From Actinomycetota bacterium (lineage in GTDB: Bacteria; Actinomycetota; Acidimicrobiia; Acidimicrobiales; Ilumatobacteraceae), in the NCBI GenBank assembly GCA_026393475.1, contig JAPLAA010000009.1, positions 1 through 64,000 on the forward strand: 64,000 nt of DNA, given 5' to 3'. Of the stretch, positions 54,298-62,336 are shown piece after piece. Within the stretch, counting starts at the first letter, position 1. Every line of letters begins with the position of its first letter. Made by a program: the position numbers and the translations under genes. A model generated the notes under the pieces. That model did no database searches. It saw only the letters and a list, made by a program, of their open reading frames with translations, and was not told the origin of the DNA.

Positions 54298-56183
54298 TGG
54301 CCGACGCCACGACCGCCACCGTCCCTGCCACCGTGTCGCGTCCCGCGTCGCGGTCGCAGCTGCGTTCGATCGCGCTGCCGTCGCTGCTCGCGAACTGGGT
54401 GTTGCTCGCCGGGCTGTTCGCGGTCGGCATGCTCTACGCGTCAGGCGGCAGTTCGGCCAGAGACCTGTTGATCTCCGACCTGCTGATCAACCTGGTGCTG
54501 GTGCTCGGGTTCCACATCTTCATCGGCAACACCGGCGTGCTGTCGTTCGGCCACCTCGGCATCGCGAGCGTCGCGGCGTACACGATGGCCCTGCTGGCCG
54601 TCCCGACGGACCGCAAGACCGTGCTCATCCCCAACGCGCCGTGGGGCATCCCCGAGATCGAGCTCAGCCCGCTCGTCGCGTCGCTGATCGGCATCGGTGT
54701 CGGCATCGTCGTCGCCGCGCTCCTCGGCCTCGTCGCCGCCCGCACGTCCGGTCTCGCCGCCACGATGATCACGCTCGCGTTCTTGTCGATCGTGCGGCAG
54801 GTGGCCGAGAACCGCAAGGACCTCACCGGCGGCGCGCAGAACCTGAGCAGCGTCCCCCGCCTCGAGGGGTGGTCGTGGCCGGTCTTCGGCGCGTTCATCG
54901 CCGTGTTGATCGCGGTGTTCTTCCGGTCGTCCAAGACCGGTCGCCTCGCCGTCGCGACCCGTGAGGACGAACTCGCCGCCGGCGCGATGGGCATCGAGGT
55001 CTTCACCCCGCGACTGGTCGCGTTCGTGGTGAGCGGCGGCCTCGTCGCCTTCGGTGGCATCCTGCGCGTGCAGTCGCTCGGCTCGATCGGCCCGTCGCAG
55101 TTCAGCTTCGAGTTCACGATCCTGATCCTCGCCATGCTCGTCGTGGGCGGCATGCGCACCGTCACGGGTGCGATCGCCGGCACGGTGTTCATCACCGTCG
55201 GCAAGGAGGTCACCCGGTTCCTCGGTGACGGCCCCGACTTCCTCGGGTTCACCTGGCCCGTCGTCGACGGCCTCCCCGACCTGTTTCTCGCCGGCTCGTT
55301 GCTCGCCGTGCTGCTCACCCGCCCGAACGGTCTGCTCGGGGAGTTCGACCTCGGCGGTTGGGTGACGCAGCGCTTCCGCCGGTCGGCGCCCGCCATGCCG
55401 GTGCCCGGCGAGCCGGCGGCCGACGCCGGCTTCGCCGTGGTGGCACCGCAGCAGGCCACCGGTGGTGAGCTCGTCACCTCCGGCCTCGGGGTGGTGTTCG
55501 GCGGGTTCACCGCGGTCGACGACGTGTCGATCACCGTGGCCCCCGGTCGCATCCACGGTCTGATCGGCCCGAACGGCGCCGGCAAGACCACCTTCGTCAA
55601 CCTCCTCACCGGCATCGTCGAACCCACGACCGGCACCGTGCGCCTCGGCGACAAGGAACTGCGCGGCGCGCCGTACAAGCGTGCTCGCGACGGCGTGGCC
55701 CGCACGTTCCAGAACCTGCGCGTGTTCCCCTCGCTGTCGGTGCGCGAGAACGTCGCCGTCGCCGATCTCGTCGCCCACGACCACCGCTCGCACCGCGTGG
55801 GCGTGAGCGTCGACGAACTGCTCGCGCTCTCGGGCCTCACCCACATGGCCGACCGTTCGGCCGCGACCCTCGACTACGGCAACCAACGCCGCCTGGAGAT
55901 CGCCCGCGCCGCAGCTCTGCGGCCCGACTTCCTGCTCCTCGACGAACCGACCTCCGGCATGAGCTCATCTGAATCCCTCGAGATGGTCGACCACGTCCGC
56001 CGCGTCGCCACCGCGATCGGCGCAGGCGTCCTCGTCATCGACCACGACCTCGGCTTCATCACGAACATCTGCGAGCACATCACCGTGCTCGACCAAGGGG
56101 CCGTCCTGGCCGAGGGCACCGCCGAGGAGATCCAACGCGACCCGCGCGTCATCGAGGCGTATCTTGGCTCGGGCCATGCCTGA
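54297..56183 (+). CDS. Fused ABC transporter permease-ATPase (LivM-LivG)
   Basis: 628 aa. Residues about 25-360 form a LivM permease (HIFIGNTGVLSFGHLGIASVAAY, MGIEVFTPRLVAFVVSG). Residues about 395-625 form a LivG ATPase: Walker A GPNGAGKTTF, LivG insert RTFQNLRVFPSLSVRENVAV, signature-like DYGNQRRLEIARA, Walker B FLLLDEPTSGMS. Both domains are complete and in one frame, so this is a real fusion, as known in some actinobacteria. The signature differs from LSGGQ as is usual for LivG. The GntR regulator gene overlaps its last 8 bp. Confidence 0.93.
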   Translation: MADATTATVPATVSRPASRSQLRSIALPSLLANWVLLAGLFAVGMLYASGGSSARDLLISDLLINLVLVLGFHIFIGNTGVLSFGHLGIASVAAYTMALLAVPTDRKTVLIPNAPWGIPEIELSPLVASLIGIGVGIVVAALLGLVAARTSGLAATMITLAFLSIVRQVAENRKDLTGGAQNLSSVPRLEGWSWPVFGAFIAVLIAVFFRSSKTGRLAVATREDELAAGAMGIEVFTPRLVAFVVSGGLVAFGGILRVQSLGSIGPSQFSFEFTILILAMLVVGGMRTVTGAIAGTVFITVGKEVTRFLGDGPDFLGFTWPVVDGLPDLFLAGSLLAVLLTRPNGLLGEFDLGGWVTQRFRRSAPAMPVPGEPAADAGFAVVAPQQATGGELVTSGLGVVFGGFTAVDDVSITVAPGRIHGLIGPNGAGKTTFVNLLTGIVEPTTGTVRLGDKELRGAPYKRARDGVARTFQNLRVFPSLSVRENVAVADLVAHDHRSHRVGVSVDELLALSGLTHMADRSAATLDYGNQRRLEIARAAALRPDFLLLDEPTSGMSSSESLEMVDHVRRVATAIGAGVLVIDHDLGFITNICEHITVLDQGAVLAEGTAEEIQRDPRVIEAYLGSGHA

Positions 56184-56871
56184 TCCAGCGTCGTACCGAA
56201 GCAGTTCGAACCGCCCCGTGAAGCGCGAACGCTTCGCCGAGGAGGTCGCCACCGAGCTCCGCGAGATGATCCTCGCCGGCCGGCTCGCGTCGGGTGAGCG
56301 CATCGACCAGGACGCGGTCGCCGAGTCGCACGGGATGAGCCGATTGCCGGTGCGCGAGGCGCTGATCGCACTCGAGCAGGAGGGGCTCGTCGTCAACACG
56401 CCTCGACGTGGTGCATACGTCGCCCAGTTGAGCCCCGAGGACGTGCAGGATCAGTACGAGGTCTACGGGCTCGTCGCCGGCATCGCCGCGGCCAGGGCGG
56501 CCGAGCGGCTCACCGCCGAGGAGCTCACGGAACTGCGCAGGGCCCACGAGCAGTTCGTGAAGGCCAAGGGCGGTGCAGCGCAGCAACGCTCGAACGAGGA
56601 GTTCCACCGGATCATCAACCGGTCGGCGAGCCGTCGTCTGCGCAGCATGCTCGGCCTGCTGGCCCGCAGCCTCCCGTCGCACCACTACATGTTCGACAGC
56701 GCCTGGGCGGCGCTCGCAGCGCATCACCACGAACAGGTGTTGATCGCGATCGAGCGGCGCGACCCCGCCGGTGCGAGAGCTGCGATGACCGAACACCTCG
56801 TCGCCAGCGGTCACCAGGCCGTCGTCGCGTTGAAGAGCAAGGGCTTCTGGGCAGGCGGCGACGCCCGCTGA
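56176..56871 (+). CDS. GntR-family transcriptional regulator with FCD-type ligand domain
   Basis: 231 aa from ATG56176, eight bases inside the livMG end; TTG56164 is another option. The winged helix-turn-helix has AVAESHGMSRLPVREALIALEQEGLVV. The all-helical C-terminal domain (EFHRIINRSASRRLRSMLG, HHHEQVLIAIERRDPAGARAAMTEHL) matches FCD with its His metal ligands. Such regulators sense small acids and bind short palindromes. It is transcribed with the transporter and next to the ALDH gene, and is the best candidate to bind the three TTTGATCAAA-type sites. Confidence 0.87.
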   Translation: MPDPASYRSSSNRPVKRERFAEEVATELREMILAGRLASGERIDQDAVAESHGMSRLPVREALIALEQEGLVVNTPRRGAYVAQLSPEDVQDQYEVYGLVAGIAAARAAERLTAEELTELRRAHEQFVKAKGGAAQQRSNEEFHRIINRSASRRLRSMLGLLARSLPSHHYMFDSAWAALAAHHHEQVLIAIERRDPAGARAAMTEHLVASGHQAVVALKSKGFWAGGDAR

Positions 56872-56901
56872 GGGCGGCCCCCGAGTCGATGAGCGGTTCG
56901 G

Positions 56902-58371
56902 TCAGCGCAGCACGAACGGATCGCCCACGGGCGCGCTGTCGGTCTCGAACCAGATGCCCTTCGCCTGGGTGAACTCACGCAGCCCGTCGATGCCGTTCTC
57001 GCGCCCGTAGCCGCTGAGCTTGCGACCGCCGAAGGGGACGGCGAAGTTGAGCGCACGGTAGGTGTTGACCCACACCGTGCCGGCGTCGAGGAGGTGGGCC
57101 ACACGGTGGGCGCGCCGGACGTCGTTGGTCCAGACACCTGCCGCGAGACCGAACGGTGAGTCGTTGGCGATCGCGACCGCTTCGTCGTCGTCGTCGAACG
57201 GGATGACGGCCAGGACCGGACCGAAGAGCTCGTGTTGCGCGACATCCATCTGGTTGTGCACGCCCTCGAGGACCGTGGGCGGGTAGTACCAGCCGCGGCC
57301 GGGGCGGTCCGCCGTCGGGCCGCCGCTGCGCACCGTCGCACCCTGGGCGACGGCTTCCTCGACCCGGGACTCGACGCCGGCGAGGATCTTCGGCTGCGAG
57401 AGCGGGCCCATCTCGGTGTCGGGTGACAGCGGGTCGCCGAGCCGGATCGTCGCGGCTCGCGCGGCCACGGCCTCGACGAGTTCGTCGGCGATGCTGCGGT
57501 GGGCGAGCAGTCGCGACCCGGCGACACAGGTCTGGCCGGTCGCCGCGAAGATGCCGGCGATGATGCCGTTGACGACGTTCGGCACGACCGCATCGCCGAA
57601 CACGATGTTGGCGGACTTGCCGCCGAGCTCGAGCACGAGCGGCTTCAGGCCCTGTGCGGCACGCTGGGCGACGAGGCGCCCGGAGTCCGGTCCGCCGGTG
57701 AAGACCACCTTCGCGACGTCGGGGTGCCCCACCAGGTGATCGCCCGCCTCCGAGCCGAGTCCGTTGACGATGTTCAGGCAGCCGTCGGGCAGGCCGGCCT
57801 GCTGTGCCAGTTCGCCGAGGCGCGACAGCGCACCGGCGTTCACCTCCGGCGGCTTCACGACGACGGTGTTGCCTGCGGCGAGCGCCGGTACGAGCCCCAT
57901 CGACCCCAGCAGCATCGGCGAGTTGAACGCGGGGATGACCGCGATCACGCCGTACGGTTCGCGCACGGTGTTGATCTGCAGGGTGCCCGAGTCGTGAGGG
58001 ATCGTGGAACCCTCGAGGTGATAGGCGAGCGAGGCGTAGTAGTGGTACCAGTTGCGCAGACCCGTGATCTGGCCGGTGGTCTCGCGGATGACCTTGCCGG
58101 CATCGCGGGCCTCGAGCGCGGCGAGCTCGGGGGCGTGTTCGGCGATGAGGTCGCCGAGCTTCCAGATGATCGACGCACGGGTCGACGGCCCGACCCGACG
58201 CCATCTCGCGAACGCGTCCTTCGCCGCGGCCACGGCGTCGTCGACGTCGCCCGCCGACCCACGGGCGACGAGCACCCACGGTTCCGCGGTCGACGGGTCG
58301 AACGATTCGATCGTGGCGCCGTCGGCGGCGGGACGGCGCACGCCGCCGATCCAGTGCTGGTGCTGTTCCAT
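56902..58371 (-). CDS. Aldehyde dehydrogenase family protein
   Basis: 489 aa. The catalytic Glu is in LELGGKSAN and the nucleophile in ATGQTCVAGSR. NAD-binding FTGGPDSGRLVAQ and the C-terminal PFGGRKLSGYGRENG are canonical. The usual PWNFP motif is IPAFNSP, a change near the cofactor and substrate pocket. The enzyme oxidises an aldehyde to an acid with NAD(P). It is transcribed divergently from the acyl-CoA dehydrogenase gene, with a perfect palindrome between the two starts. Confidence 0.92.
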   Translation of the reverse strand: MEQHQHWIGGVRRPAADGATIESFDPSTAEPWVLVARGSAGDVDDAVAAAKDAFARWRRVGPSTRASIIWKLGDLIAEHAPELAALEARDAGKVIRETTGQITGLRNWYHYYASLAYHLEGSTIPHDSGTLQINTVREPYGVIAVIPAFNSPMLLGSMGLVPALAAGNTVVVKPPEVNAGALSRLGELAQQAGLPDGCLNIVNGLGSEAGDHLVGHPDVAKVVFTGGPDSGRLVAQRAAQGLKPLVLELGGKSANIVFGDAVVPNVVNGIIAGIFAATGQTCVAGSRLLAHRSIADELVEAVAARAATIRLGDPLSPDTEMGPLSQPKILAGVESRVEEAVAQGATVRSGGPTADRPGRGWYYPPTVLEGVHNQMDVAQHELFGPVLAVIPFDDDDEAVAIANDSPFGLAAGVWTNDVRRAHRVAHLLDAGTVWVNTYRALNFAVPFGGRKLSGYGRENGIDGLREFTQAKGIWFETDSAPVGDPFVLR

Positions 58372-58403
58372 CGGACGGACCTCCCCGCGGTCGATGATAG
58401 TTT

Positions 58404-58419
58404 ATCTTTGATCAAAGAT
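58404..58419. promoter_or_regulatory. Palindromic operator, copy 2 (between ALDH and acyl-CoA dehydrogenase)
   Basis: ATCTTTGATCAAAGAT is a perfect 16-bp inverted repeat in the 77-nt divergent gap between ATG58371 (minus) and ATG58449 (plus). It is positioned to control both genes and is the best copy of the motif also found at 51341 and 60236. Confidence 0.75.
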
Positions 58420-58448
58420 GAGGGGCTGCCCTCGCGCGGGGAGGACGC

Positions 58449-59615
58449 ATGCCGCAGGGGTTCGACTTCGGGATCGACGAGGAGTACGAGAGCATCCGCA
58501 CCGAGGTGCGCCGGCTCTGCGACAAGTACGGCAACGAGTACTGGCGCGGCCTCGAGCCCGATCGCTACCCGGCGGAGTTCGTCGACGAGCTCACGCGCCA
58601 GGGATGGCTCGGCGCCCTGATCCCGGAGGAGTACGGCGGCGGCGGCCTGCCACTGCGCGGTGCCTGCGTGGTGCTCGAGGAGATCGCCGCGTCCGGCGGC
58701 AACCCGTCGGCCTGTCACGCCCAGATGTACATCATGGGCACGCTGCTACGGCACGGCACCGAGGAGCAGAAGCGCCGGTACCTCCCCGCGATCGCCTCGG
58801 GCGATCTGCGGCTGCAGGCGTTCGGGGTCACCGAACCTGTGGCCGGGTCCGAGACCGCTCGCATCCGCACCAGGGCCGAGCGGGTGCCCGAGGGGTGGCG
58901 CATCAACGGCCAGAAGATCTGGACCTCACGCGCGCTGTACAGCGACCTGATGATCGTGCTCGCCCGCACCACGCCCTACGAGGACGTGGCGAAGAAGACC
59001 GACGGCATGTCGGTGTTCCTCGTCGATCTGCGTGAGGCGACCGGCATCACGATCCGACCGATCCCGACGATGATGAACCACAACACCACGGAGGTGTTCT
59101 TCGACGATGTCGTCGTCCCGGCCGATGCGCTCGTCGGGCAGGAGGGCATGGGGTTCCGTCACATCCTCGACGGGATGAACGCCGAGCGGATCCTGATCGC
59201 GTCGGAGTGCATCGGCGACGGTCGGTTCTTCCTCGACCGCGCCGTGGCCTACGCCAACACCCGCGAGGTGTTCGGCCGACCGATCGGCGCGAACCAAGGG
59301 GTCCAGTTCCCGCTCGCGAAGGCGTACGCGTCGCTGAGCGCCGCCGACCTGATGCGCAAGAAGGCAGCCGACCTGTTCGATGCCGGGAAGCCGTGCGGGA
59401 CCGAGGCCAACATGTCGAAGCTGCTCGCGAGCGAGGCCTCGTGGGCCGCGGCCAACGCCTGCCTCGACACCCATGGCGGGTTCGGGTTCGCCGCGGAGTA
59501 CGACATCGAGCGCAAGTTCCGCGAGACCCGGCTGTACCAAGTGGCGCCGTTGAACAACAACCTGATCCTGGCCTACGTGGGCCAGAACGTGCTCGGCCTG
59601 CCGCGGAGCTACTGA
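58449..59615 (+). CDS. Acyl-CoA dehydrogenase
   Basis: 388 aa. The N-terminal helical domain leads to LQAFGVTEPVAGSETARI and INGQKIWTSRALYSD, the FAD and substrate-contacting beta domain. VVVPADALVGQEGMGFRHILDGMNAERI and DTHGGFGFAAEYDIERKFRETRLY complete the family pattern. The base is probably the Glu of a conserved helix; this was not fixed. The enzyme makes a 2,3-enoyl-CoA. ATG58449 follows GGGGAGGACGC. A neighbouring MaoC and CitE-like lyase could process its product. Confidence 0.92.
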   Translation: MPQGFDFGIDEEYESIRTEVRRLCDKYGNEYWRGLEPDRYPAEFVDELTRQGWLGALIPEEYGGGGLPLRGACVVLEEIAASGGNPSACHAQMYIMGTLLRHGTEEQKRRYLPAIASGDLRLQAFGVTEPVAGSETARIRTRAERVPEGWRINGQKIWTSRALYSDLMIVLARTTPYEDVAKKTDGMSVFLVDLREATGITIRPIPTMMNHNTTEVFFDDVVVPADALVGQEGMGFRHILDGMNAERILIASECIGDGRFFLDRAVAYANTREVFGRPIGANQGVQFPLAKAYASLSAADLMRKKAADLFDAGKPCGTEANMSKLLASEASWAAANACLDTHGGFGFAAEYDIERKFRETRLYQVAPLNNNLILAYVGQNVLGLPRSY

Positions 59616-59662
59616 GCGCGAACGCCCCAGCGCCTGCCGGTCATCGCAGGGTCACCGCAGGG

Positions 59663-60193
59663 TCACTGCACGCGCCACGGGGCGACCGCCTCCGGGCAGC
59701 GCCCGATCGCCGCCTCGGGTGCTGTGCGCTTGTACATCATGAACGTGCGGCGGTACTCGCACACCGTCTCGCCTCGCTGGTTGAGGCCGCGCGTGCGGAT
59801 GTCGACGATGCCGACGTTCTGGTTGCTGCTCGACTCGCGCAACCCGAGCACCTCGGACTCGGCCCAGAGCGTGTCGCCACAGAACACCGGGTTGGGGAGC
59901 GAGATGTCGGTCCACGCGAGGTTCGCCGTGGCGTTCTCGCTCGTGTCGCACACCGACAGGCCGGTCACGAGCGACAGGGTGAAGCAGCTGTTGACGAGCA
60001 TGCGCCCGAACCGCGTGCCCGCGGCGAACTCGCCGTTGAAGTGCACCTGGTTGGTGTTCATCGTGACCGTGGTGAACCAGATGTTGTCGGTGTCGGTGAT
60101 GGTGCGACCGAGTCGGCTGCGGAACACGTCGCCGACGTCGAGGTCCTCGAAGAACCGTCCGGTCCATTCCTTCGGCATGCGCTGGTCGGTCAT
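59663..60193 (-). CDS. MaoC-like hot-dog-fold hydratase
   Basis: 176 aa. The MaoC segment is TVTMNTNQVHFNGEFAAGTRFGRMLVNSCFTLSLV, with the hydratase-type Asn/His pair (N-x-V-H). NPVFCGDTLWAESEVLGLRES is the conserved C-terminal strand region. The sequence resembles mesaconyl-CoA or methylmalyl-CoA-type hydratases more than fatty-acid R-hydratases, judged from memory. It is divergent from the CitE-like gene, with operator copy 3 between them. This pairing supports a C4-C5 dicarboxyl-CoA pathway. Confidence 0.83.
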   Translation of the reverse strand: MTDQRMPKEWTGRFFEDLDVGDVFRSRLGRTITDTDNIWFTTVTMNTNQVHFNGEFAAGTRFGRMLVNSCFTLSLVTGLSVCDTSENATANLAWTDISLPNPVFCGDTLWAESEVLGLRESSSNQNVGIVDIRTRGLNQRGETVCEYRRTFMMYKRTAPEAAIGRCPEAVAPWRVQ

Positions 60194-60235
60194 GTCGGTC
60201 CTCCCGGTGGCCCGGGCGTCGGCCTCGGGTGATGA

Positions 60236-60251
60236 ATCTTTGATCTATGAT
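60236..60251. promoter_or_regulatory. Palindromic operator, copy 3 (between MaoC and CitE-like genes)
   Basis: ATCTTTGATCTATGAT keeps the left half of the operator exactly (ATCTTTGATC) and differs at two positions in the right half. It lies between GTG or ATG60193 (minus) and the small open reading frame at 60288 (plus). Confidence 0.55.
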
Positions 60252-60287
60252 ACGAGAAGTCGGGGCGCGACGAGTCCGGGAGGGACC

Positions 60288-60404
60288 ATGACGACACGCG
60301 GACAGCAGCTCGGCGCGGCAGCGCGGGTGCGGTCGTACGTCGTCAGCGTCGTCAGCGTCGTCAGAGGGGTCCGCTCCCTGCCGGCGAGGTCGTCGCAGCG
60401 ATGA
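60288..60404 (+). CDS. Small 38-aa open reading frame coupled to the CitE-like gene
   Basis: ATG60288 is preceded by GGGAGGGACC, one of the best Shine-Dalgarno sequences in the window. The 38-aa product is basic, contains VVSVVSVVRGV encoded by three 9-bp repeats (60338-60364), and ends in TGA overlapping ATG60401 of the next gene (ATGA). It has no recognisable domain. It may be a real small protein, or a leader peptide that loads ribosomes onto the downstream gene. Too short to judge by composition alone. Confidence 0.45.
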   Translation: MTTRGQQLGAAARVRSYVVSVVSVVRGVRSLPARSSQR

Positions 60405-61228
60405 CACGGCTGCGTTCGTTCCTCTACGTCCCAGGTGATCGGCCCGATCGGGTCGCCAAGGCGATGGCGTCGACCGCCGACGCGGTGATCGTCGATCTCG
60501 AGGATGCGGTGAAGCCCGCGTCGAAGCCGGCAGCACGCGACGCGCTCCGGGCGCTGCCGACGAGGACCGCCGGTCAACGCTGGGTGCGGATCAACGCCGG
60601 CGTCGACGGCCGGGCCGACCTGCTGGCACTTTCGGCGCTGGCGGATCTCGAGCGGGGCGAGGGGCGCGTCGGCATCGACGGCGTGGTCGTGGCGAAGTGC
60701 GAGACGGTCGACTGGCTCGACGAGGTGGCAGCGGCCGTCGGCGATCGGGTCGCGATCGCTCCGCTCGTCGAGAGCGCGCTCGCGCTCCGTCGCCTCGACG
60801 CGATCTGCGCGCACCAGCGGACCGTGCAGTGCCAGCTCGGCGAGGTCGACCTGTTGGCCGATCTCGGCGGTCGCCCTCCGGGCGGGCACGCGCTCGTCGA
60901 CCGGGCTCGTCTCGACCTGGTCGTCGCCTCGGCAGCGGCGGGCATCGCCGCGCCGATCGGCGGCGTGCACCTCGCCATCGACGATCTCGAGGCGCTGCGC
61001 TCCACGTCGGAGGCGCTCGCCGACATCGGCTTCGCCGGGCGGGCGATCGTGCACCCGACCCACTGCGCCGTCGTCAACGAGGCCTTCTCGCCGACCGCGG
61101 CAGGGCTCGCGTGGGCCGAGGACGTGCTCGCGAGGTGGGCTGCCGCGTCGACGGGCGCGGTTCGTGCCGCCGACGGGTCGATGATCGACGAGGCCGTCGT
61201 GAGACGGGCGCGCCGCCTGACCGCCTGA
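60401..61228 (+). CDS. CitE-family CoA-ester lyase (HpcH/HpaI superfamily)
   Basis: 275 aa. LYVPGDRPDRVAKA, AVIVDLEDAVKPASKPAAR, VRINAGVDG, APLVESALAL and GEVDLLADLGG are the family signatures, with Mg2+ ligands in the Glu of VES and the Glu/Asp of the last. GIAAPIGGVHLAIDD and RAIVHPTHCAVVNEAF follow. CitE-like lyases split malyl-, methylmalyl- or citramalyl-CoA into acyl-CoA and acetyl-CoA or pyruvate. With the neighbouring acyl-CoA dehydrogenase and MaoC it could complete a short dicarboxyl-CoA degradation route. Confidence 0.87.
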   Translation: MTRLRSFLYVPGDRPDRVAKAMASTADAVIVDLEDAVKPASKPAARDALRALPTRTAGQRWVRINAGVDGRADLLALSALADLERGEGRVGIDGVVVAKCETVDWLDEVAAAVGDRVAIAPLVESALALRRLDAICAHQRTVQCQLGEVDLLADLGGRPPGGHALVDRARLDLVVASAAAGIAAPIGGVHLAIDDLEALRSTSEALADIGFAGRAIVHPTHCAVVNEAFSPTAAGLAWAEDVLARWAAASTGAVRAADGSMIDEAVVRRARRLTA

Positions 61229-61236
61229 CCGCCTGA
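61213..61236. repeat. Three CCGCCTGA repeats carrying the CitE-like stop codon
   Basis: The 8-bp unit CCGCCTGA is at 61213, 61221 and 61229. The second copy supplies the TGA stop (61226-61228). In a different frame the other copies also read as stops, so slippage would not extend the protein far. This parallels the 9-bp array at the rplO stop. Confidence 0.8.
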
Positions 61237-61279
61237 ACTGCCGAGCGACCCGACCACCGGACCACCGGCCGGCCGTCGG

Positions 61280-62242
61280 TCAGATGCCGGCGGCGACCTT
61301 GGGTTCCGCGTCGAGCGAACCGGCGGCGGTGCGCTGGGCGAGCACCACACCGAGGATCACCACGGTGGCCCCCACGGCTTCGAGGGGGCTGACCTCCTCG
61401 CCGAGGAAGACCGCCGACCACACGATCGCGAGCGCCACCTCGAGCGTCATGATCATCGCCATCACGCCGGGCGCCAGATGGCGCAGGGCACGGAAGAAGA
61501 ACGTGGTCGCTGCGACGGTGGGGATGAGCGCGAAGAGCCCGACCTCGAGCACGAGGCGTGGGCCGTGCGGTGCGGTCAGGCCGCCGACGATCACGAGCGG
61601 GGTGAAGAAGGTCGCCGCACCGAGGGTCGTCCATCCGGCGCTCACCACGCCGTCCACGCCCGGTGGTACCACGCGATCGTTGAGGATCATGTACGCGGCG
61701 AAGAGCACCGCCTGGCCGAGTGCGAAGACGACGCCGGTGACGCTGATCGAGTCGACGCCGGTGAACAGCTCGGGCACGGTGAGCACGACACCGACGGTGA
61801 TGATCGCGAGTGCAGCGATGGTGATGCCGTCGAGCGGGCGCCCCAGCAGGGCCGACCCGACGACGACGAACGCCGGATACAGGTACACCAACACGATGTA
61901 GACCGACGCGTCGAGGCGATCGAGTGCGAGGAACCCGACGACCACGACCATCCCCATCAGCACCCCGAGCGCGAAGAGCCGGGCCCGGGGCACCGCGAAC
62001 GGATCGGGTCCACCACGGCGGCGCCAGATCGCCAGGGCGCTCCACAACACCACCGACGCGAGCGAGAACCGCCAGAACAGCACCGATGCGACGCCCAGCG
62101 CGTCGAGCAGGTCCTTGCCCACCACCGACGACAGCGAGAAGGCGAATGCCGAGGCGACCGCCCACACGGCCCCGCGGGCGCTGTTGCGGCCCGCGTCGGC
62201 CCCGGTCTGCTGCACGGATGCAGTCTGGCGTGGCGATGCCAC
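61280..62242 (-). CDS. DMT-superfamily transporter with two EamA domains
   Basis: 320 aa with ten predicted membrane segments. Two EamA halves begin AVWAVASAFAFSLSSVVGK and VVFALGQAVLFAAYMILND. ASVYIVLVYLYPAFVVVGSALLG and the second-half equivalent HLAPGVMAMIMTLEVALAIVWSAVFLGE are family signatures. EamA proteins export amino acids or metabolites. The substrate is unknown. Its start faces the glutamine-synthetase-like gene on the same strand, with an 11-bp tandem repeat in its upstream region. Confidence 0.88.
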   Translation of the reverse strand: MASPRQTASVQQTGADAGRNSARGAVWAVASAFAFSLSSVVGKDLLDALGVASVLFWRFSLASVVLWSALAIWRRRGGPDPFAVPRARLFALGVLMGMVVVVGFLALDRLDASVYIVLVYLYPAFVVVGSALLGRPLDGITIAALAIITVGVVLTVPELFTGVDSISVTGVVFALGQAVLFAAYMILNDRVVPPGVDGVVSAGWTTLGAATFFTPLVIVGGLTAPHGPRLVLEVGLFALIPTVAATTFFFRALRHLAPGVMAMIMTLEVALAIVWSAVFLGEEVSPLEAVGATVVILGVVLAQRTAAGSLDAEPKVAAGI

Positions 62243-62247
62243 GCCGC

Positions 62248-62291
62248 ACGGATCAGATACGGATCAGATACGGATCGGATACGGATCAGAT
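62248..62291. repeat. Four 11-bp tandem repeats (ACGGATCAGAT) upstream of the DMT transporter
   Basis: Units at 62248, 62259, 62270 and 62281, the third with one change (ACGGATCGGAT). The array starts 5 bp before the ATG of the minus-strand transporter gene and therefore lies where its Shine-Dalgarno and promoter should be. One unit equals one DNA helical turn. Confidence 0.85.
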
Positions 62292-62336
62292 GGACGAGCG
62301 ACGGGCCGACCGACCAGGTCCCGACGAGCGCGCCCG

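Noticed and set aside
54434-55886. Two overlapping long minus-strand frames opposite livMG
   Set aside because: They are low-complexity shadows of the LivMG gene, whose Walker and permease motifs are on the plus strand.
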